DNA of 64,000 nt from Sphingomonas crocodyli (GCF_004005865.1 NZ_SACN01000001.1:62001-126000); one strand, 5' to 3'; positions 1 to 8,740 are shown, counted from the first letter of the stretch. Numbers and translations are program-made. Notes: generated by a model from the sequence alone, not told the origin.

Positions 1-406
1 TCAGATCGAGCGCGCGATCCTCCATCGCGGGATAGAGCACCTCCTCGACCGCAGGCTGAAGCCGGTGAATCTCGTCGATGAAGAGGACGTCGCCATCCTC
101 CAGATTGGTCAGCAGAGCCGCCAGATCGCCCGATTTGGCGATGACGGGGCCGGATGTCGCACGGAAGCCCGCGCCCATTTCCTTGGCGATGATCTGCGCG
201 AGTGTGGTCTTGCCCAGACCCGGCGGGCCGAAGAACAGGACGTGATCGAGCGCGTCGCCGCGCTGCCGCGCCGCCTCGATGAAGACGCGCAAATTGTCGC
301 GCGCCGCCTTCTGCCCGACGAATTCGTCGAGCGACTTGGGCCGCAACGCCGCATCGGCATCCTCGGCGCGGCGCGAGGCGGTGAGCAGGCGATCGCTATC
401 AGTCAT
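1..406 (-). CDS. ruvB: Holliday junction branch migration ATPase RuvB (N-terminal part, cut by window edge)
   Basis: RuvB is the hexameric AAA+ motor that drives Holliday-junction branch migration with RuvA. Only about the first 135 codons lie in the window. The start ATG is at 404-406 and the product begins [13 protein letters not shown]. Walker A ([11 protein letters not shown]) and Walker B (LFIDEIHRL) are visible, and the early segment [13 protein letters not shown] is typical of RuvB. In most alphaproteobacteria ruvB directly follows ruvA. Here an opposite-strand dehydrogenase gene (503-1414) lies between them, so ruvB must have its own promoter in the 96-bp divergent gap. I saw no GTTC-N7-GTTC SOS box in that gap. 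The identification is firm; only the 3' end is unseen. Confidence 0.95.
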   Translation of the reverse strand, partial: MTDSDRLLTASRRAEDADAALRPKSLDEFVGQKAARDNLRVFIEAARQRGDALDHVLFFGPPGLGKTTLAQIIAKEMGAGFRATSGPVIAKSGDLAALLTNLEDGDVLFIDEIHRLQPAVEEVLYPAMEDRALDL

Positions 407-502
407 TGGCACTATCGGTCATTCGCCACCGGATAGCGCGCGGCGGGTGGACAGTCGATGGCGCGACTGTAGGGGAAAGCTCACCCGCCGCCGGAGACCG
501 TG

Positions 503-1414
503 ATGACCAAGCCGCCCCTTTTCTACATCGACAGCAGCTTCGCGGTGCCGCGCCTGACCGAAGGGCTGAAGGCCGCCTATGATCTGCGCCCCGAACCCGG
601 CCCCGGCATCCGCGCGGTGGCGACCCACGGCAGTAGCGGGATCGATGCCGCGACGATGGCGAAGCTGCCCGATCTGGAGATCATTGCGGTGAGCGCGGTG
701 GGCGTCGACAAGGTCGATCTGGCCGAGGCGAAAAGGCGCGGCATCCACGTCACCAACACCCCCGACGTGCTGACCGACGATGTCGCCGACCTCGCGATCG
801 GGCTGATGATCGCGCTCTATCGCAACATCCCGCGCGACGACGCGCTGGTGCGCAGCGGCCGCTGGGCGAGCGCGGGCATGCCCAAGCTGTCGCGCCGGCT
901 GACCGGGCAGCGGATCGGCATTCTGGGGCTGGGCCGGATCGGGCAGGCGATCGCAAAGCGCGCCGCGCCGTTTGCGGGCGAGATCGCCTACCACTCGCGG
1001 CGCCCGGTGGCCGACGTGCCGTGGCGCTATGCCGAAAGCGCGGTGGCGCTGGCCGCCTCGGTCGATATCCTGATCGTCGCGACGCCCGGCGGCCCCGCGA
1101 CCGACAAATTGGTCGACGCCGCCGTGATCGATGCGCTCGGCCCTAACGGATCGCTGATCAACATCGCGCGCGGATCGGTGGTCGACGAGGATGCGCTGGT
1201 CGCCGCCCTCGTCGAAGGCCGCCTGGGCGGCGCGGGCCTCGACGTGTTCGCGCACGAACCGCATGTGCCCGAAGCCTTGCTGTCGCTCCCCAATGTCGTC
1301 CTGCTCCCGCATCAGGGGAGCGCGACGGTGGAAACGCGCGACGCGATGGCACAGCTCGTTCTCGACAATCTGGCCGCCTTCTTTGCCGGAAAGCCGCTGC
1401 TCACACCACTCTGA
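503..1414 (+). CDS. D-isomer-specific 2-hydroxyacid dehydrogenase (glyoxylate/hydroxypyruvate reductase-like)
   Basis: A 303-residue NAD(P)-dependent cytosolic oxidoreductase that interconverts 2-oxoacids and D-2-hydroxyacids. The Rossmann motif GLGRIG is at about residues 142-147. The family's catalytic triad is present: Arg223 in NIARGSVVDE, Glu252 in DVFAHEP and His270 in LLPHQGS. The substrate cannot be read from sequence; glyoxylate or hydroxypyruvate is an inference from overall resemblance to GhrB-type enzymes. The ATG at 503 is chosen because GGAG (493-496) lies at good spacing; a GTG at 500 is also possible. The gene runs against its neighbours, diverging from ruvB and converging on ruvA with a 5-nt gap, so it looks inserted within an ancestral ruvCAB order. 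Confidence 0.88.
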   Translation: MTKPPLFYIDSSFAVPRLTEGLKAAYDLRPEPGPGIRAVATHGSSGIDAATMAKLPDLEIIAVSAVGVDKVDLAEAKRRGIHVTNTPDVLTDDVADLAIGLMIALYRNIPRDDALVRSGRWASAGMPKLSRRLTGQRIGILGLGRIGQAIAKRAAPFAGEIAYHSRRPVADVPWRYAESAVALAASVDILIVATPGGPATDKLVDAAVIDALGPNGSLINIARGSVVDEDALVAALVEGRLGGAGLDVFAHEPHVPEALLSLPNVVLLPHQGSATVETRDAMAQLVLDNLAAFFAGKPLLTPL

Positions 1415-1419
1415 CGGCG

Positions 1420-2016
1420 TCACTTCGCCGCCTTGCGCAGCGCCAGCCGGACGAGCGCGTCGAGCGTCGCGGTCGGGCCGAGTTCCTCGGCGGCGGCGCC
1501 CACGGCGGCGCTGGCTTCGGCGGGGCGGAAGCCGAGATTGGCGAGGGCGGAGAGCGCGTCCTCTGTTGCGCCGCCCTTGGGTGCGGGGGCGCCGGTCGCG
1601 GGGCCGATCGCGACGCCGCCCATCTTGTCCTTGAGTTCGTTGACGATGCGCATCGCGAGCTTGGGGCCGACGCCGTTGGCGCGCGCGACCATCGCCTTGT
1701 CTCCACTCGCGATCGCGCGCGACAATTCTCCCGCGTCGAGAACGGTAAGGATCGAGAGCGCCACGCGCCCGCCCACACCCTGCACGCTCGTCAACAGGCG
1801 GAAGGCGTCGCGTTCGGCGGCTGATCCGAAGCCGAACAGGGTGATCGCATCCTCACGCACCTGCATTTCGGTGAGCAGCAGCACTTCGTTGCCGATTTCC
1901 CCCACCGCCGTCAGTGTGCGGCCCGAGGCCAATGCGAGATAGCCGACGCCGTTGACGTCGAGCACCAGATGGTCGGCCGCAACCTCCGCCAGCAGCCCCT
2001 TCAACCGCGCGATCAT
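1420..2016 (-). CDS. ruvA: Holliday junction DNA-binding protein RuvA
   Basis: RuvA binds four-way DNA junctions as a tetramer and loads the RuvB motor. The 198-residue length fits the family. The N-terminal OB-fold begins [12 protein letters not shown], the central helix-hairpin-helix region contains [11 protein letters not shown] and [13 protein letters not shown], and the C-terminal domain that contacts RuvB follows an Ala/Pro/Gly-rich linker (about residues 140-150). Its start overlaps the ruvC stop by 4 nt (ATGA), so the two are translationally coupled. It should share the SOS-type promoter upstream of ruvC. RuvB, its partner, is not in the same transcription unit here. Confidence 0.96.
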   Translation of the reverse strand: MIARLKGLLAEVAADHLVLDVNGVGYLALASGRTLTAVGEIGNEVLLLTEMQVREDAITLFGFGSAAERDAFRLLTSVQGVGGRVALSILTVLDAGELSRAIASGDKAMVARANGVGPKLAMRIVNELKDKMGGVAIGPATGAPAPKGGATEDALSALANLGFRPAEASAAVGAAAEELGPTATLDALVRLALRKAAK

Positions 2017-2513
2017 GCGTAGGCTCTCCGCGTGAGCGAGCGTGCACTTGCCAGATGGTGCGCGTGGGTGATCGCGACCGCGAGCGCATCGGCCGCATCG
2101 GGGCCGGCCAGTTTCACGCCGGGCAGCAGAACCTGCACCATCGCCTGGATCTGGCGCTTCTCCGCGCCACCCGTGCCGACCACCGCCTTCTTGACGACCG
2201 ACGGATGATATTCGCCCACCGCCAGCCCCGATCGCGATGCCGCGAGCAGCACCACGCCGCGCGCCTGCCCAAGCTTCAGCGTCGATTGCGCGTTGGAATT
2301 GCCCAGCACCTCCTCGGCCGCCGCGCTCTCGGCGCGATGGGTGCGGATCACCTCAAACAGAGCGTCGTGGAGCAGGGCCAGCCGGCGCGCGAGTTCCATC
2401 GACGGCTCGGTCTTGATCTGGCCGTTGGCGACGTGGCTGAGCCTATTCCCCTCCGCCGCGATCACCCCCCAGCCGGTCGTGCCGAGGCCCGGATCAAGCC
2501 CGATCAGGATCAT
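2013..2513 (-). CDS. ruvC: Crossover junction endodeoxyribonuclease RuvC
   Basis: RuvC is the dimeric resolvase that cleaves Holliday junctions symmetrically. The 166-residue product has the RNase H-like start [16 protein letters not shown] with the first catalytic Asp, the Glu in [10 protein letters not shown], and the C-terminal acidic pair in [17 protein letters not shown]. It is the first gene of a ruvC-ruvA unit. A perfect SOS box (GTTC-N7-GTTC) lies 17-31 bp upstream of the start codon, consistent with LexA control. The region further upstream is filled by a nested palindromic repeat (2581-2732) that separates it from yebC. Confidence 0.96.
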   Translation of the reverse strand: MILIGLDPGLGTTGWGVIAAEGNRLSHVANGQIKTEPSMELARRLALLHDALFEVIRTHRAESAAAEEVLGNSNAQSTLKLGQARGVVLLAASRSGLAVGEYHPSVVKKAVVGTGGAEKRQIQAMVQVLLPGVKLAGPDAADALAVAITHAHHLASARSLTRRAYA

Positions 2514-2529
2514 GCTTCTGCGGCCCCAT

Positions 2530-2544
2530 GTTCATCACATGTTC
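2530..2544. promoter_or_regulatory. LexA (SOS) box upstream of ruvC
   Basis: The sequence GTTCATCACATGTTC matches the alphaproteobacterial LexA direct repeat GTTC-N7-GTTC exactly. It lies 17-31 bp before the ruvC start codon. A second perfect box sits at lexA itself (17703-17717). SOS control of ruv genes is well known in bacteria; control in this organism is inferred. Confidence 0.8.
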
Positions 2545-2580
2545 CGTTTCGCGTATTGGCGGGGATTTTGGAAGCCCTAT

Positions 2581-2732
2581 TCGTCATTGCGAGGAGCCGA
2601 AGGCGTCCTTCGATACGCCACTTCGACAAGCTCAGTGGCTACTCAGGATGAGCGGTTGGCTTTTATCCGCTCATCCTGAGCAGGGCTGAGCGCAGTCGAA
2701 GCCCGTCCGTCGAAGGACGCTCGCAATGACGA
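2581..2732. repeat. 152-bp nested palindromic intergenic repeat
   Basis: Inverted repeats are nested around one centre: 13 bp at 2581-2593 with 2720-2732 (TCGTCATTGCGAG and its complement), 11 bp at 2603-2613 with 2710-2720, and a perfect 14-bp inner hairpin at 2642-2655 with 2667-2680 around an 11-nt loop. It nearly fills the ruvC/yebC gap. It looks like a composite of REP-like units and could end yebC transcription. No open frame of interest is seen in it. Confidence 0.85.
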
Positions 2733-2750
2733 GGTGGGGAGGTGAGCGGC

Positions 2751-3497
2751 TTAGCCGCCCAGCTTTTCCATCACGTCTTCGGGCACGTCGTAATTGCCCC
2801 ATACGGTCTGGACGTCGTCATCGTCCTCGAGCGTGTCGATCAGCTTGAGGAGCTTGGTCGCGTCCTCCTCGCCCACCGTCACCATCGTCTGCGGGCGCCA
2901 GGCGAGCTTTGCGCCTTCGGGTTCGCCCAGCACCGGCTCCAGCGCCTTGGCGACTTCGTGGAGCGCATCGATCGCGGTCCAGATTTCGTGGCCGTCCTCG
3001 GACGAGGTCACGTCTTCCGCCCCGGCATCCAGCGCGGCTTCGAACACCTTTTCGGCGTCGCCCGCGGCCGGGCCGTAATTGATCAGGCCGAGCCGATCGA
3101 AACCGTGGCTTACCGATCCGCCCGCGCCCAGATTGCCGCCATTCTTGGAAACGGCGGTGCGGACGTTGGTGGCGGTGCGGTTGCGATTGTCGGTGAGCGT
3201 TTCGATGATCAGCGACACGCCGCCGGGGCCGAAGCCTTCGTACCGGACCTCTTCGTAATTCGCGCCGTCATTGGCCGAAGCCTTGTTGATCGAGCGTTCG
3301 ATATTGTCCTTGGGCAGGCCTTCCTTACGCGCGGTGATCACGGCGGCGCGCAGGCGCGCGTTCATCGCCGGATCGGGCAGGCCCATTTTCGCCGCGACGG
3401 TGATTTCGCGGGAAAGCTTGGAAAACAGCACGGCGCGCTTCTTATCCTGCGCGCCCTTGCGGTGCATGATGTTCTTGAACTTGCTATGACCGGCCAT
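2751..3497 (-). CDS. yebC: YebC/PmpR family (TACO1-like) protein
   Basis: A 248-residue cytosolic protein of the YebC family. Members have been described as DNA-binding regulators (PmpR) and more recently as ribosome-associated factors that help translation through difficult proline-rich stretches. The hallmark N-terminus [20 protein letters not shown] is present, as are the three-domain length and the acidic segment [14 protein letters not shown] near the C-terminus. In many bacteria yebC sits next to ruvC, as here. The palindromic repeat 2581-2732 lies just downstream. Which of the two roles applies here cannot be told from sequence. Confidence 0.92.
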   Translation of the reverse strand: MAGHSKFKNIMHRKGAQDKKRAVLFSKLSREITVAAKMGLPDPAMNARLRAAVITARKEGLPKDNIERSINKASANDGANYEEVRYEGFGPGGVSLIIETLTDNRNRTATNVRTAVSKNGGNLGAGGSVSHGFDRLGLINYGPAAGDAEKVFEAALDAGAEDVTSSEDGHEIWTAIDALHEVAKALEPVLGEPEGAKLAWRPQTMVTVGEEDATKLLKLIDTLEDDDDVQTVWGNYDVPEDVMEKLGG

Positions 3498-3567
3498 TGC
3501 CGCGCCCTCATCTGTATCTGTCGGGAAGTGGCCGGCTCTCTAGCGTCCGCCAAGGGGGCGGCGCAAG

Positions 3568-4860
3568 TCAGTCGACGAACAGCAAGGCCGGGGTTTCGAG
3601 CAGCCGCTTGAGCGCCTGCACGAAGCTTGCCGCGTCCCAGCCGTCGACGACGCGGTGATCGCAGCTGATCGACAGGTTCATCAGCTTGGCCGCTACCACC
3701 TGTCCGTCGCGGAAGACGGGGCGCTCGACGATGCGGTTCGGGCCGATGATCGCGACTTCGGGGCGGTTGATGACCGGCGTGGTCGCGATGCCGCCCAAGG
3801 GCCCAAGCGACGTGATCGTCAGCGTGGAGCCCGACAGCTCCTCCGACTTCGCCTTGCCGGTGCGCGCGGCGTCGGCGAGGCGGGTGATCTCGGACGCCAG
3901 CTGCCAGATGTTGCGATCCTGCGCGTCGCGGATGACGGGGACCATCAGGCCCGCATCGGTCTGCGTCGCCATGCCCAGATGCACCGCGCCGCTACGGTTC
4001 ACGACGCCGTTCTCGTCATCATAGCGCGCGTTGATCATCGGGAAGTCGGGGATCGTCTTGCAGATCGCGACGATCAGCAGCGGCAGCAGGGTCAGCTTGG
4101 GCCGATCCCCGCGCGTGTCGTTCAGGTCGCCGCGCAGCGCCTCCAGCTTGGTGACGTCGATTTCCTCGACATAGGTGAAGTGCGGGATAGCGCGCTTCGA
4201 CGCGGCCATATTCTCCGCGATGCGGCGGCGCAGGCCGATCACCTTCACCTGCTCGTCGGCGCGCTTCCCCGTCGAGGGGGCATAGCCGCGATTATAGGTG
4301 ATGAAGGCGTCGAGATCGGCGTGGCGGACATGGTCGCCCGCGAACTTCACCTGTGCGAGATCGATGCCGAGATCCTTGGCGCGGGCGCGCACGGCAGGGG
4401 AAGCGAGGACTTTCCGATCCTCCCCGGTACGGGGAGGGGGACCATCGGCCGCAGGCTGATGGTGGAGGGGGGCTTCGGCAGGGGGTGTCGCTTGTGGCTC
4501 GCCCCCTCCACCGGCTTCGCCGGTCCCCCTCCCCGTGCCGGGGAGGATTGGTTCGACCACCGCAGCTGCCTCATTGGGCGCGACCTCGACGGTCGGCTCC
4601 TCGGCAGGCGCGGCACCGCCCTCGGTCTCGAAGGTCGCGAGGATCGATCCGATCGCGACCATCTCGCCAACTTCGCCCGCCAGCGAGACGATTTTGCCCG
4701 ATACCGGCGCGGTCATTTCGACGGTCGCCTTATCGGTCATCAGATCGGCGAGGGGTTCATCCTCCTCGATCATGTCGCCGACCGCGACGTGCCAGGCGAC
4801 GATTTCCGCCTCGGCAATGCCTTCGCCGATGTCCGGCAATTTGAAGCTGTAGCTGCCCAT
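3568..4860 (-). CDS. bkdB: Branched-chain 2-oxoacid dehydrogenase E2 (dihydrolipoamide acyltransferase)
   Basis: E2 core of a 2-oxoacid dehydrogenase complex: it carries acyl groups on a swinging lipoyl arm and transfers them to CoA. Of 430 residues, 1-80 form the lipoyl domain with the lipoylated Lys44 in MTDKATVEM. A peripheral-subunit-binding domain follows at about 150-185 (VLASPAVRARAKDLG), then the catalytic domain with DHRVVDG near the C-terminus. Residues 105-148 of the linker are encoded by a 132-bp palindromic repeat inserted in frame (4417-4548), which adds a Gly/Pro-rich stretch where length variation is tolerated. It is the last gene of the E1alpha-E1beta-E2 operon, 6 nt after E1beta. 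No lipoamide dehydrogenase gene is nearby. Branched-chain specificity is inferred from E1alpha. Confidence 0.9.
   Translation of the reverse strand: MGSYSFKLPDIGEGIAEAEIVAWHVAVGDMIEEDEPLADLMTDKATVEMTAPVSGKIVSLAGEVGEMVAIGSILATFETEGGAAPAEEPTVEVAPNEAAAVVEPILPGTGRGTGEAGGGGEPQATPPAEAPLHHQPAADGPPPRTGEDRKVLASPAVRARAKDLGIDLAQVKFAGDHVRHADLDAFITYNRGYAPSTGKRADEQVKVIGLRRRIAENMAASKRAIPHFTYVEEIDVTKLEALRGDLNDTRGDRPKLTLLPLLIVAICKTIPDFPMINARYDDENGVVNRSGAVHLGMATQTDAGLMVPVIRDAQDRNIWQLASEITRLADAARTGKAKSEELSGSTLTITSLGPLGGIATTPVINRPEVAIIGPNRIVERPVFRDGQVVAAKLMNLSISCDHRVVDGWDAASFVQALKRLLETPALLFVD
4417..4548. repeat. In-frame palindromic repeat inside the E2 coding sequence
   Basis: The outer arms are 27 bp (4417-4443 and 4522-4548) with a single mismatch; the inner arms are 11 bp (4461-4471 and 4502-4512). 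The element is 132 bp, exactly 44 codons, and adds residues 105-148 to the E2 linker without breaking the frame. The arms are built on CCTCCCC/GGGGAGG runs, unlike the surrounding coding DNA. Confidence 0.88.
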
Positions 4861-4866
4861 AGTGGA

Positions 4867-5892
4867 TCAATCCTGCATGACGCGCTTGAGCGCTTCGCCG
4901 AGGCGGACGGGGCCGGGGAAATAGGCCCATTCGAGGCTGTGCGGATAAGGCGTGTCCCAACCGGTCACGCGCTGCACCGGTGCCTCCAGATGATGGAAGC
5001 AATGTTCCTGGACGAGCGCGGACAGCTCGGCGCCGAAGCCGCTGGTCTTGGTCGCCTCGTGGACGACCACGCAGCGCCCGGTCTTCTTCACCGACTTGGC
5101 GATCGTTTCCAGATCGAGCGGGACGAGGGTGCGCAGATCGATGATCTCGGCATCGATGCCCGCATCGGCGACAACCCCCTGGGCGACATGGACCATCGTG
5201 CCATAAGCCAGGATCGTGACGTCGTCGCCCGGCCGCACGATCCGCGCCTTGCCGAGTTCGACGCGATAATAGCCCTCGGGCACCGCGCTCTCGGGAAACT
5301 TGCTCCACGGCTGGACCGGGCGATCATAATGGCCGTCGAACGGGCCGTTATAGATGCGCTTGGGTTCGAAGAAGATCACCGGATCATTGTCCTCGATCGC
5401 GGCGATCAGCAGGCCCTTGGCGTCATAGGGGTTGGACGGGATCACCGTCTTGAGGCCCGCGACATGGGTGAAGATGCCCTCGGGCGACTGGCTGTGCGTC
5501 TGCCCGCCGAAGATGCCGCCGCCGAACGGGGTCCGCACCGTGATCGGCGCGGTATATTCGCCCGCCGAGCGATAACGCAGCCGCGCCGCTTCGGACACCA
5601 ACTGGTCGAGCGCGGGGTAGATATAATCGGCGAACTGGATTTCGGGCACGGGGCGCAGGCCGTAAGTCGCCATGCCCACCGCGACGCCGATGATGCCGCA
5701 TTCGGTGATCGGCGTGTCGAACACGCGGGTCTTGCCGTACTTGGCCTGCAGGCCTTCCGTGGCCTTGAACACGCCGCCGAAGAAGCCGACATCCTCGCCC
5801 AGCACGACGATCTCGTCATCGCGGCCCATGCAGATGTCGATCGCCGAATTGATCGCCTGGATCATGTTCATGGTGCGGGTTTCGTCGCTCAT
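4867..5892 (-). CDS. bkdA2: Branched-chain 2-oxoacid dehydrogenase E1 component, beta subunit
   Basis: The beta subunit of the thiamine-diphosphate E1 decarboxylase; it pairs with the alpha subunit encoded just upstream. The 341-residue product starts MSDETRTMNMIQAINSAID and contains GEDVGFFGGVFKATEGLQ near the N-terminus, TPITECGIIGVAVGMA for cofactor binding, and a C-terminal transketolase domain ending in GEALKRVMQD. The ATG at 5890-5892 overlaps the E1alpha stop by 4 nt. An open frame continues upstream of this start, but it lies in the alpha gene's region and does not look like protein, so the short form is chosen. Confidence 0.92.
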   Translation of the reverse strand: MSDETRTMNMIQAINSAIDICMGRDDEIVVLGEDVGFFGGVFKATEGLQAKYGKTRVFDTPITECGIIGVAVGMATYGLRPVPEIQFADYIYPALDQLVSEAARLRYRSAGEYTAPITVRTPFGGGIFGGQTHSQSPEGIFTHVAGLKTVIPSNPYDAKGLLIAAIEDNDPVIFFEPKRIYNGPFDGHYDRPVQPWSKFPESAVPEGYYRVELGKARIVRPGDDVTILAYGTMVHVAQGVVADAGIDAEIIDLRTLVPLDLETIAKSVKKTGRCVVVHEATKTSGFGAELSALVQEHCFHHLEAPVQRVTGWDTPYPHSLEWAYFPGPVRLGEALKRVMQD

Positions 5893-7166
5893 ATCCCCGC
5901 CGCCTTGCGCTCGTCGCGCATCTGCTGGCTCTGTTCCTTGAGGTGCCAGGGCATCTCTTCGAACACATCCTCGAACATCGAATCGAACGGCTGCTTGAGC
6001 CCGTCGTGGAGCGTGCCGAGCGCCTCGGACTCGCGCTGCGCCGCCTTGCACAGTTCGGCGACTTCGCGGTCCATCGCGGCGTGGCGCTCCTCGTCCCAGA
6101 TGCCGAGCGCGATGACGTGCTGCTTCAGCCGCGCGATCGGATCGCCGAGCGGCCAGTTGGTGCTTTCCTCGGCCGACCGATATTTGGTCGGGTCGTCCGA
6201 TGTCGAATGGCCCTCGGCGCGATAGGTGAAATGTTCGATCAGGGTCGGGCCGTGATTGCCGCGCGCGCGATCGGCCGCCCACTGGGTCGCCGCATAGACC
6301 GCGAGCGCATCATTGCCATCGACGCGCAGCCCGGCAATGCCATAGCCGACCGCCCGCGCCGCGAAGGTCGTCGCCTCGGCGCCCGCGAACCCTGAGAAGG
6401 ATGAGATCGCCCACTGATTGTTGATGACGTTGAGGATGACGGGGGCACGATAGACGGCCGCGAAGGTGAGCGCCGAATGGAAGTCGCCCTCCGCCGTCGA
6501 CCCCTCACCACACCACACCGCCGAAATGCGCGTGTCGCCCCGCGCCGCGCTCGCCATCGCCCAGCCGACCGCCTGTGGATATTGGGTTGCGAGATTGCCC
6601 GAGATCGAGAAAAAGTTGGCCTGTCGCGCCGAATACATGATCGGCATCTGGCGGCCCTTCAGCCGATCGCCCTTGTTCGAAAAGACCTGGTTCATCATGT
6701 CGACCAGCGGCCATTCGCGCGCGATCAGCAGCCCCTGCTGGCGATAGGAGGGGAAGCACATATCGTCATAATCGAGCGCATGGGCGGCGGCGATCGAAGT
6801 CGCCTCCTCCCCCGTGCACTTCATGTAGAAGCTGGTCTTGCCCTGCCGCTGCGCGCGATAGAGCCGCTCGTCATAAGCGCGGACCAGCGCCATGTGCCGC
6901 AACATCTTGAGCAGGGTTTCGGGCGCGAGGCGCGGATCCCACGGCCCCTGCGCATGCCCCTGATCATCGAGGACGCGGACCATCGCATAGCTGTGATCGC
7001 GCATCTCGGCGGGGGCGGTGCCGATCTCCGGCCGGGCGACGGCGCCCGCCACCGGCATGTCGAAATCGGCGAAGTCGACCGCGTCGCCGGGGCGAAAGCG
7101 CGGTTCGGGCACATGGAGCGATAGCGGCGGCAGATTGCGCCCGGTCATCCAGCGTTCCTCTCTCAT
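5889..7166 (-). CDS. bkdA1: Branched-chain 2-oxoacid dehydrogenase E1 component, alpha subunit
   Basis: The alpha subunit of the E1 decarboxylase that acts on 2-oxoacids from Val, Leu and Ile. The product is 425 residues with the extended N-terminus seen in branched-chain rather than pyruvate enzymes. The thiamine-diphosphate motif starts at GEGSTAEGDFHSA and ends at NVINNQW. The segment HSTSDDPTKYRS corresponds to the phosphorylation-loop region of this family. It is the first gene of the operon, starting at 7166; a Met at residue 7 is an alternative start. A candidate promoter lies at 7192-7219. Its product propionyl-CoA could be used by the pccA/mutase operon at the right end of the window. 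Confidence 0.9.
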   Translation of the reverse strand: MREERWMTGRNLPPLSLHVPEPRFRPGDAVDFADFDMPVAGAVARPEIGTAPAEMRDHSYAMVRVLDDQGHAQGPWDPRLAPETLLKMLRHMALVRAYDERLYRAQRQGKTSFYMKCTGEEATSIAAAHALDYDDMCFPSYRQQGLLIAREWPLVDMMNQVFSNKGDRLKGRQMPIMYSARQANFFSISGNLATQYPQAVGWAMASAARGDTRISAVWCGEGSTAEGDFHSALTFAAVYRAPVILNVINNQWAISSFSGFAGAEATTFAARAVGYGIAGLRVDGNDALAVYAATQWAADRARGNHGPTLIEHFTYRAEGHSTSDDPTKYRSAEESTNWPLGDPIARLKQHVIALGIWDEERHAAMDREVAELCKAAQRESEALGTLHDGLKQPFDSMFEDVFEEMPWHLKEQSQQMRDERKAAGI

Positions 7167-7191
7167 GGCGGCTCAAACCGCCTTTATGAAA

Positions 7192-7219
7192 GTTATACGC
7201 CCTCGTTATTAAATTACAA
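7192..7219 (-). promoter_or_regulatory. Candidate sigma70-type promoter for the bkd operon
   Basis: Read on the minus strand, TTGTAA (7214-7219) and TATAAC (7192-7197) are separated by 16 bp in a locally AT-rich patch, 26 bp before the E1alpha start. This is a reasonable -35/-10 pair, judged by eye only. The rest of the 146-bp gap to 7313 shows nothing else distinctive. Confidence 0.4.
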
Positions 7220-7312
7220 AGCGCTGCGAGGGTCGGGGTGATATTCGCCCGATCCTTGCCAACGCCGTGACGCGCGCGAAATATCCGTGCGGAATCGACG
7301 CTGCGTGCGAAA

Positions 7313-8740
7313 TCAGTCGCCGATCGGCAGGCAGGCGACCGCCGCCAGACCGCCGCCATCGCGATTCTTGAGCGCGAGGCTGCCACCATGTTCCTGCGCG
7401 ATGGCGCGCGCGATCGAGAGGCCGAGGCCGATCCCGCCCGTCGTGCGGTTGCGCGAGGGATCGCCGCGTTCGAACGGCTTGAACATCCGCTCGATCGAAT
7501 CGGGCGGCAGGCCCGGCCCGCGATCGGACACGCGCAGTTCGGCCATATGCCCGACGCGCGCGAGCGTGATTTCCACCGCGCCGCCATAATTGACGCCGTT
7601 GTCGATCAGGTTCTGGAGCATCCGGCGAAGCGCCATCGAATCGCCCTGCACCGTGATCGGCGCGACGGGGCCGGCGGTGACGGGGCGCTGCTGCTCAGCT
7701 TCAGTAGCGGCGATATCGGCGATCAGCGCGTCGAGCGAGACGGGCGCCATCGTGCCGATCCGGCTGGTATCGCGCACGAAGGAGATGGTCGCCGCGATCA
7801 TCGCGCGCATCTGTTCGATATCGCCCTGCACCTTCTGCCGCATATCGTCGGGCGCGCCTTCGATGCGGAAGGCGATGCGCGCGAGCGGGGTGCGCAGATC
7901 GTGCGCGATCGCGCCGATCATGTTGGTGCGTTCGGTAAGGTAGGTGCCCAGCCGTTCCTGCATCCGATTGAGCGCGTGCGCGGTGGTGCGGATCTCCGCC
8001 GGCCCTTCCTCCGCGATCGGCGGCGCCTGCGGATTCGCGCCCATACGGTCGGCGCCCTCGGCGATGCGGCGGATGGGACGGGCGAGCGCGCGGGCGAAGA
8101 CCCAGGCGAAGGGCGCCAGCACCAGGGTCGACAACGCGAACAGCTGCAGCATCCGCCGCTGCCACAATGGCAGGAAGGGGCGCGGCGGGGTGCGCACCAC
8201 GCGCCAGCCGTCGGCCGTGCGGACGCCGGCGAGCACGGTATCGAAGAAGATCGGTTCGCCACGACGGATCAGCACGTCGCGTTCGCGCGCCCACGGCATG
8301 TTGCTGCGCTGATCGGCTTCGAAGAACAGGCGAACATCCTGATCGCCGACATCGAGCATCGACGCCAGCCGATCGGTGAAGGCATCGTCGGACACCATAT
8401 CCGCGTCGGGCATCGGCTCGTCGGCGACGGTCGTCACACTCAGCGCGCGTTCGCGCACGGCAACGGCGCGCTGCTGACGTTCCTGTTTCTCCTCACGCTG
8501 GCGCATGATGTCGCGCGGCTCGCCCAGCGGGCCGGCCTGCAGCTGCATCCGCATCGGCCGCCGATCGATCCGCCGCCCCGCCAATGTCTCAGCGATGTCG
8601 GACAGGCGGTTGAAATCAGGGCGCGGCGGCGGCGAGTTCAGGAACAGGCCGATCGACACCGCCTGCACCACCATCACCGCCGCGACGAGCAGGAGAAGGG
8701 TCTGCCAGAAGATCGGCAGGCGGGCGATCGCCTTCATCAC
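7313..8740 (-). CDS. Sensor histidine kinase of the efflux operon
   Basis: A 475-residue inner-membrane sensor kinase. TM1 is at about residues 11-34, a periplasmic domain at about 35-190, and TM2 at about 197-220, followed by a HAMP linker. The phosphorylated His280 lies in AHDLRTPLARI; the ATP-binding N box is LQNLIDNGVNYG, with DRGPGLPP and GGIGLGLSIA further on. It overlaps the response regulator gene by 4 nt and is the last of seven overlapping genes that begin with an efflux outer-membrane lipoprotein. It should therefore sense an envelope signal and control this unit or related genes. The periplasmic domain is rich in Arg, Gln and Met (about residues 58-95); I cannot name its ligand. 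Confidence 0.9.
   Translation of the reverse strand: MMKAIARLPIFWQTLLLLVAAVMVVQAVSIGLFLNSPPPRPDFNRLSDIAETLAGRRIDRRPMRMQLQAGPLGEPRDIMRQREEKQERQQRAVAVRERALSVTTVADEPMPDADMVSDDAFTDRLASMLDVGDQDVRLFFEADQRSNMPWARERDVLIRRGEPIFFDTVLAGVRTADGWRVVRTPPRPFLPLWQRRMLQLFALSTLVLAPFAWVFARALARPIRRIAEGADRMGANPQAPPIAEEGPAEIRTTAHALNRMQERLGTYLTERTNMIGAIAHDLRTPLARIAFRIEGAPDDMRQKVQGDIEQMRAMIAATISFVRDTSRIGTMAPVSLDALIADIAATEAEQQRPVTAGPVAPITVQGDSMALRRMLQNLIDNGVNYGGAVEITLARVGHMAELRVSDRGPGLPPDSIERMFKPFERGDPSRNRTTGGIGLGLSIARAIAQEHGGSLALKNRDGGGLAAVACLPIGD

Noticed and set aside
4417..4548. CRISPR-like repeat in E2
   Set aside because: It is one palindromic element with two unequal arms, not regularly spaced direct repeats with spacers; there are no cas genes.
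3655..6225. Very long open frame antisense to the bkd genes
   Set aside because: It mirrors E1beta and E2 codons in a GC-rich region, has His/Asp/Arg-rich composition, and shows no family motif. It is a codon-bias shadow.
5893..6282. Upstream extension of the E1beta frame
   Set aside because: It lies over the E1alpha coding region in another frame and is Arg-rich. The ATG at 5892 with 4-nt overlap is the natural start.
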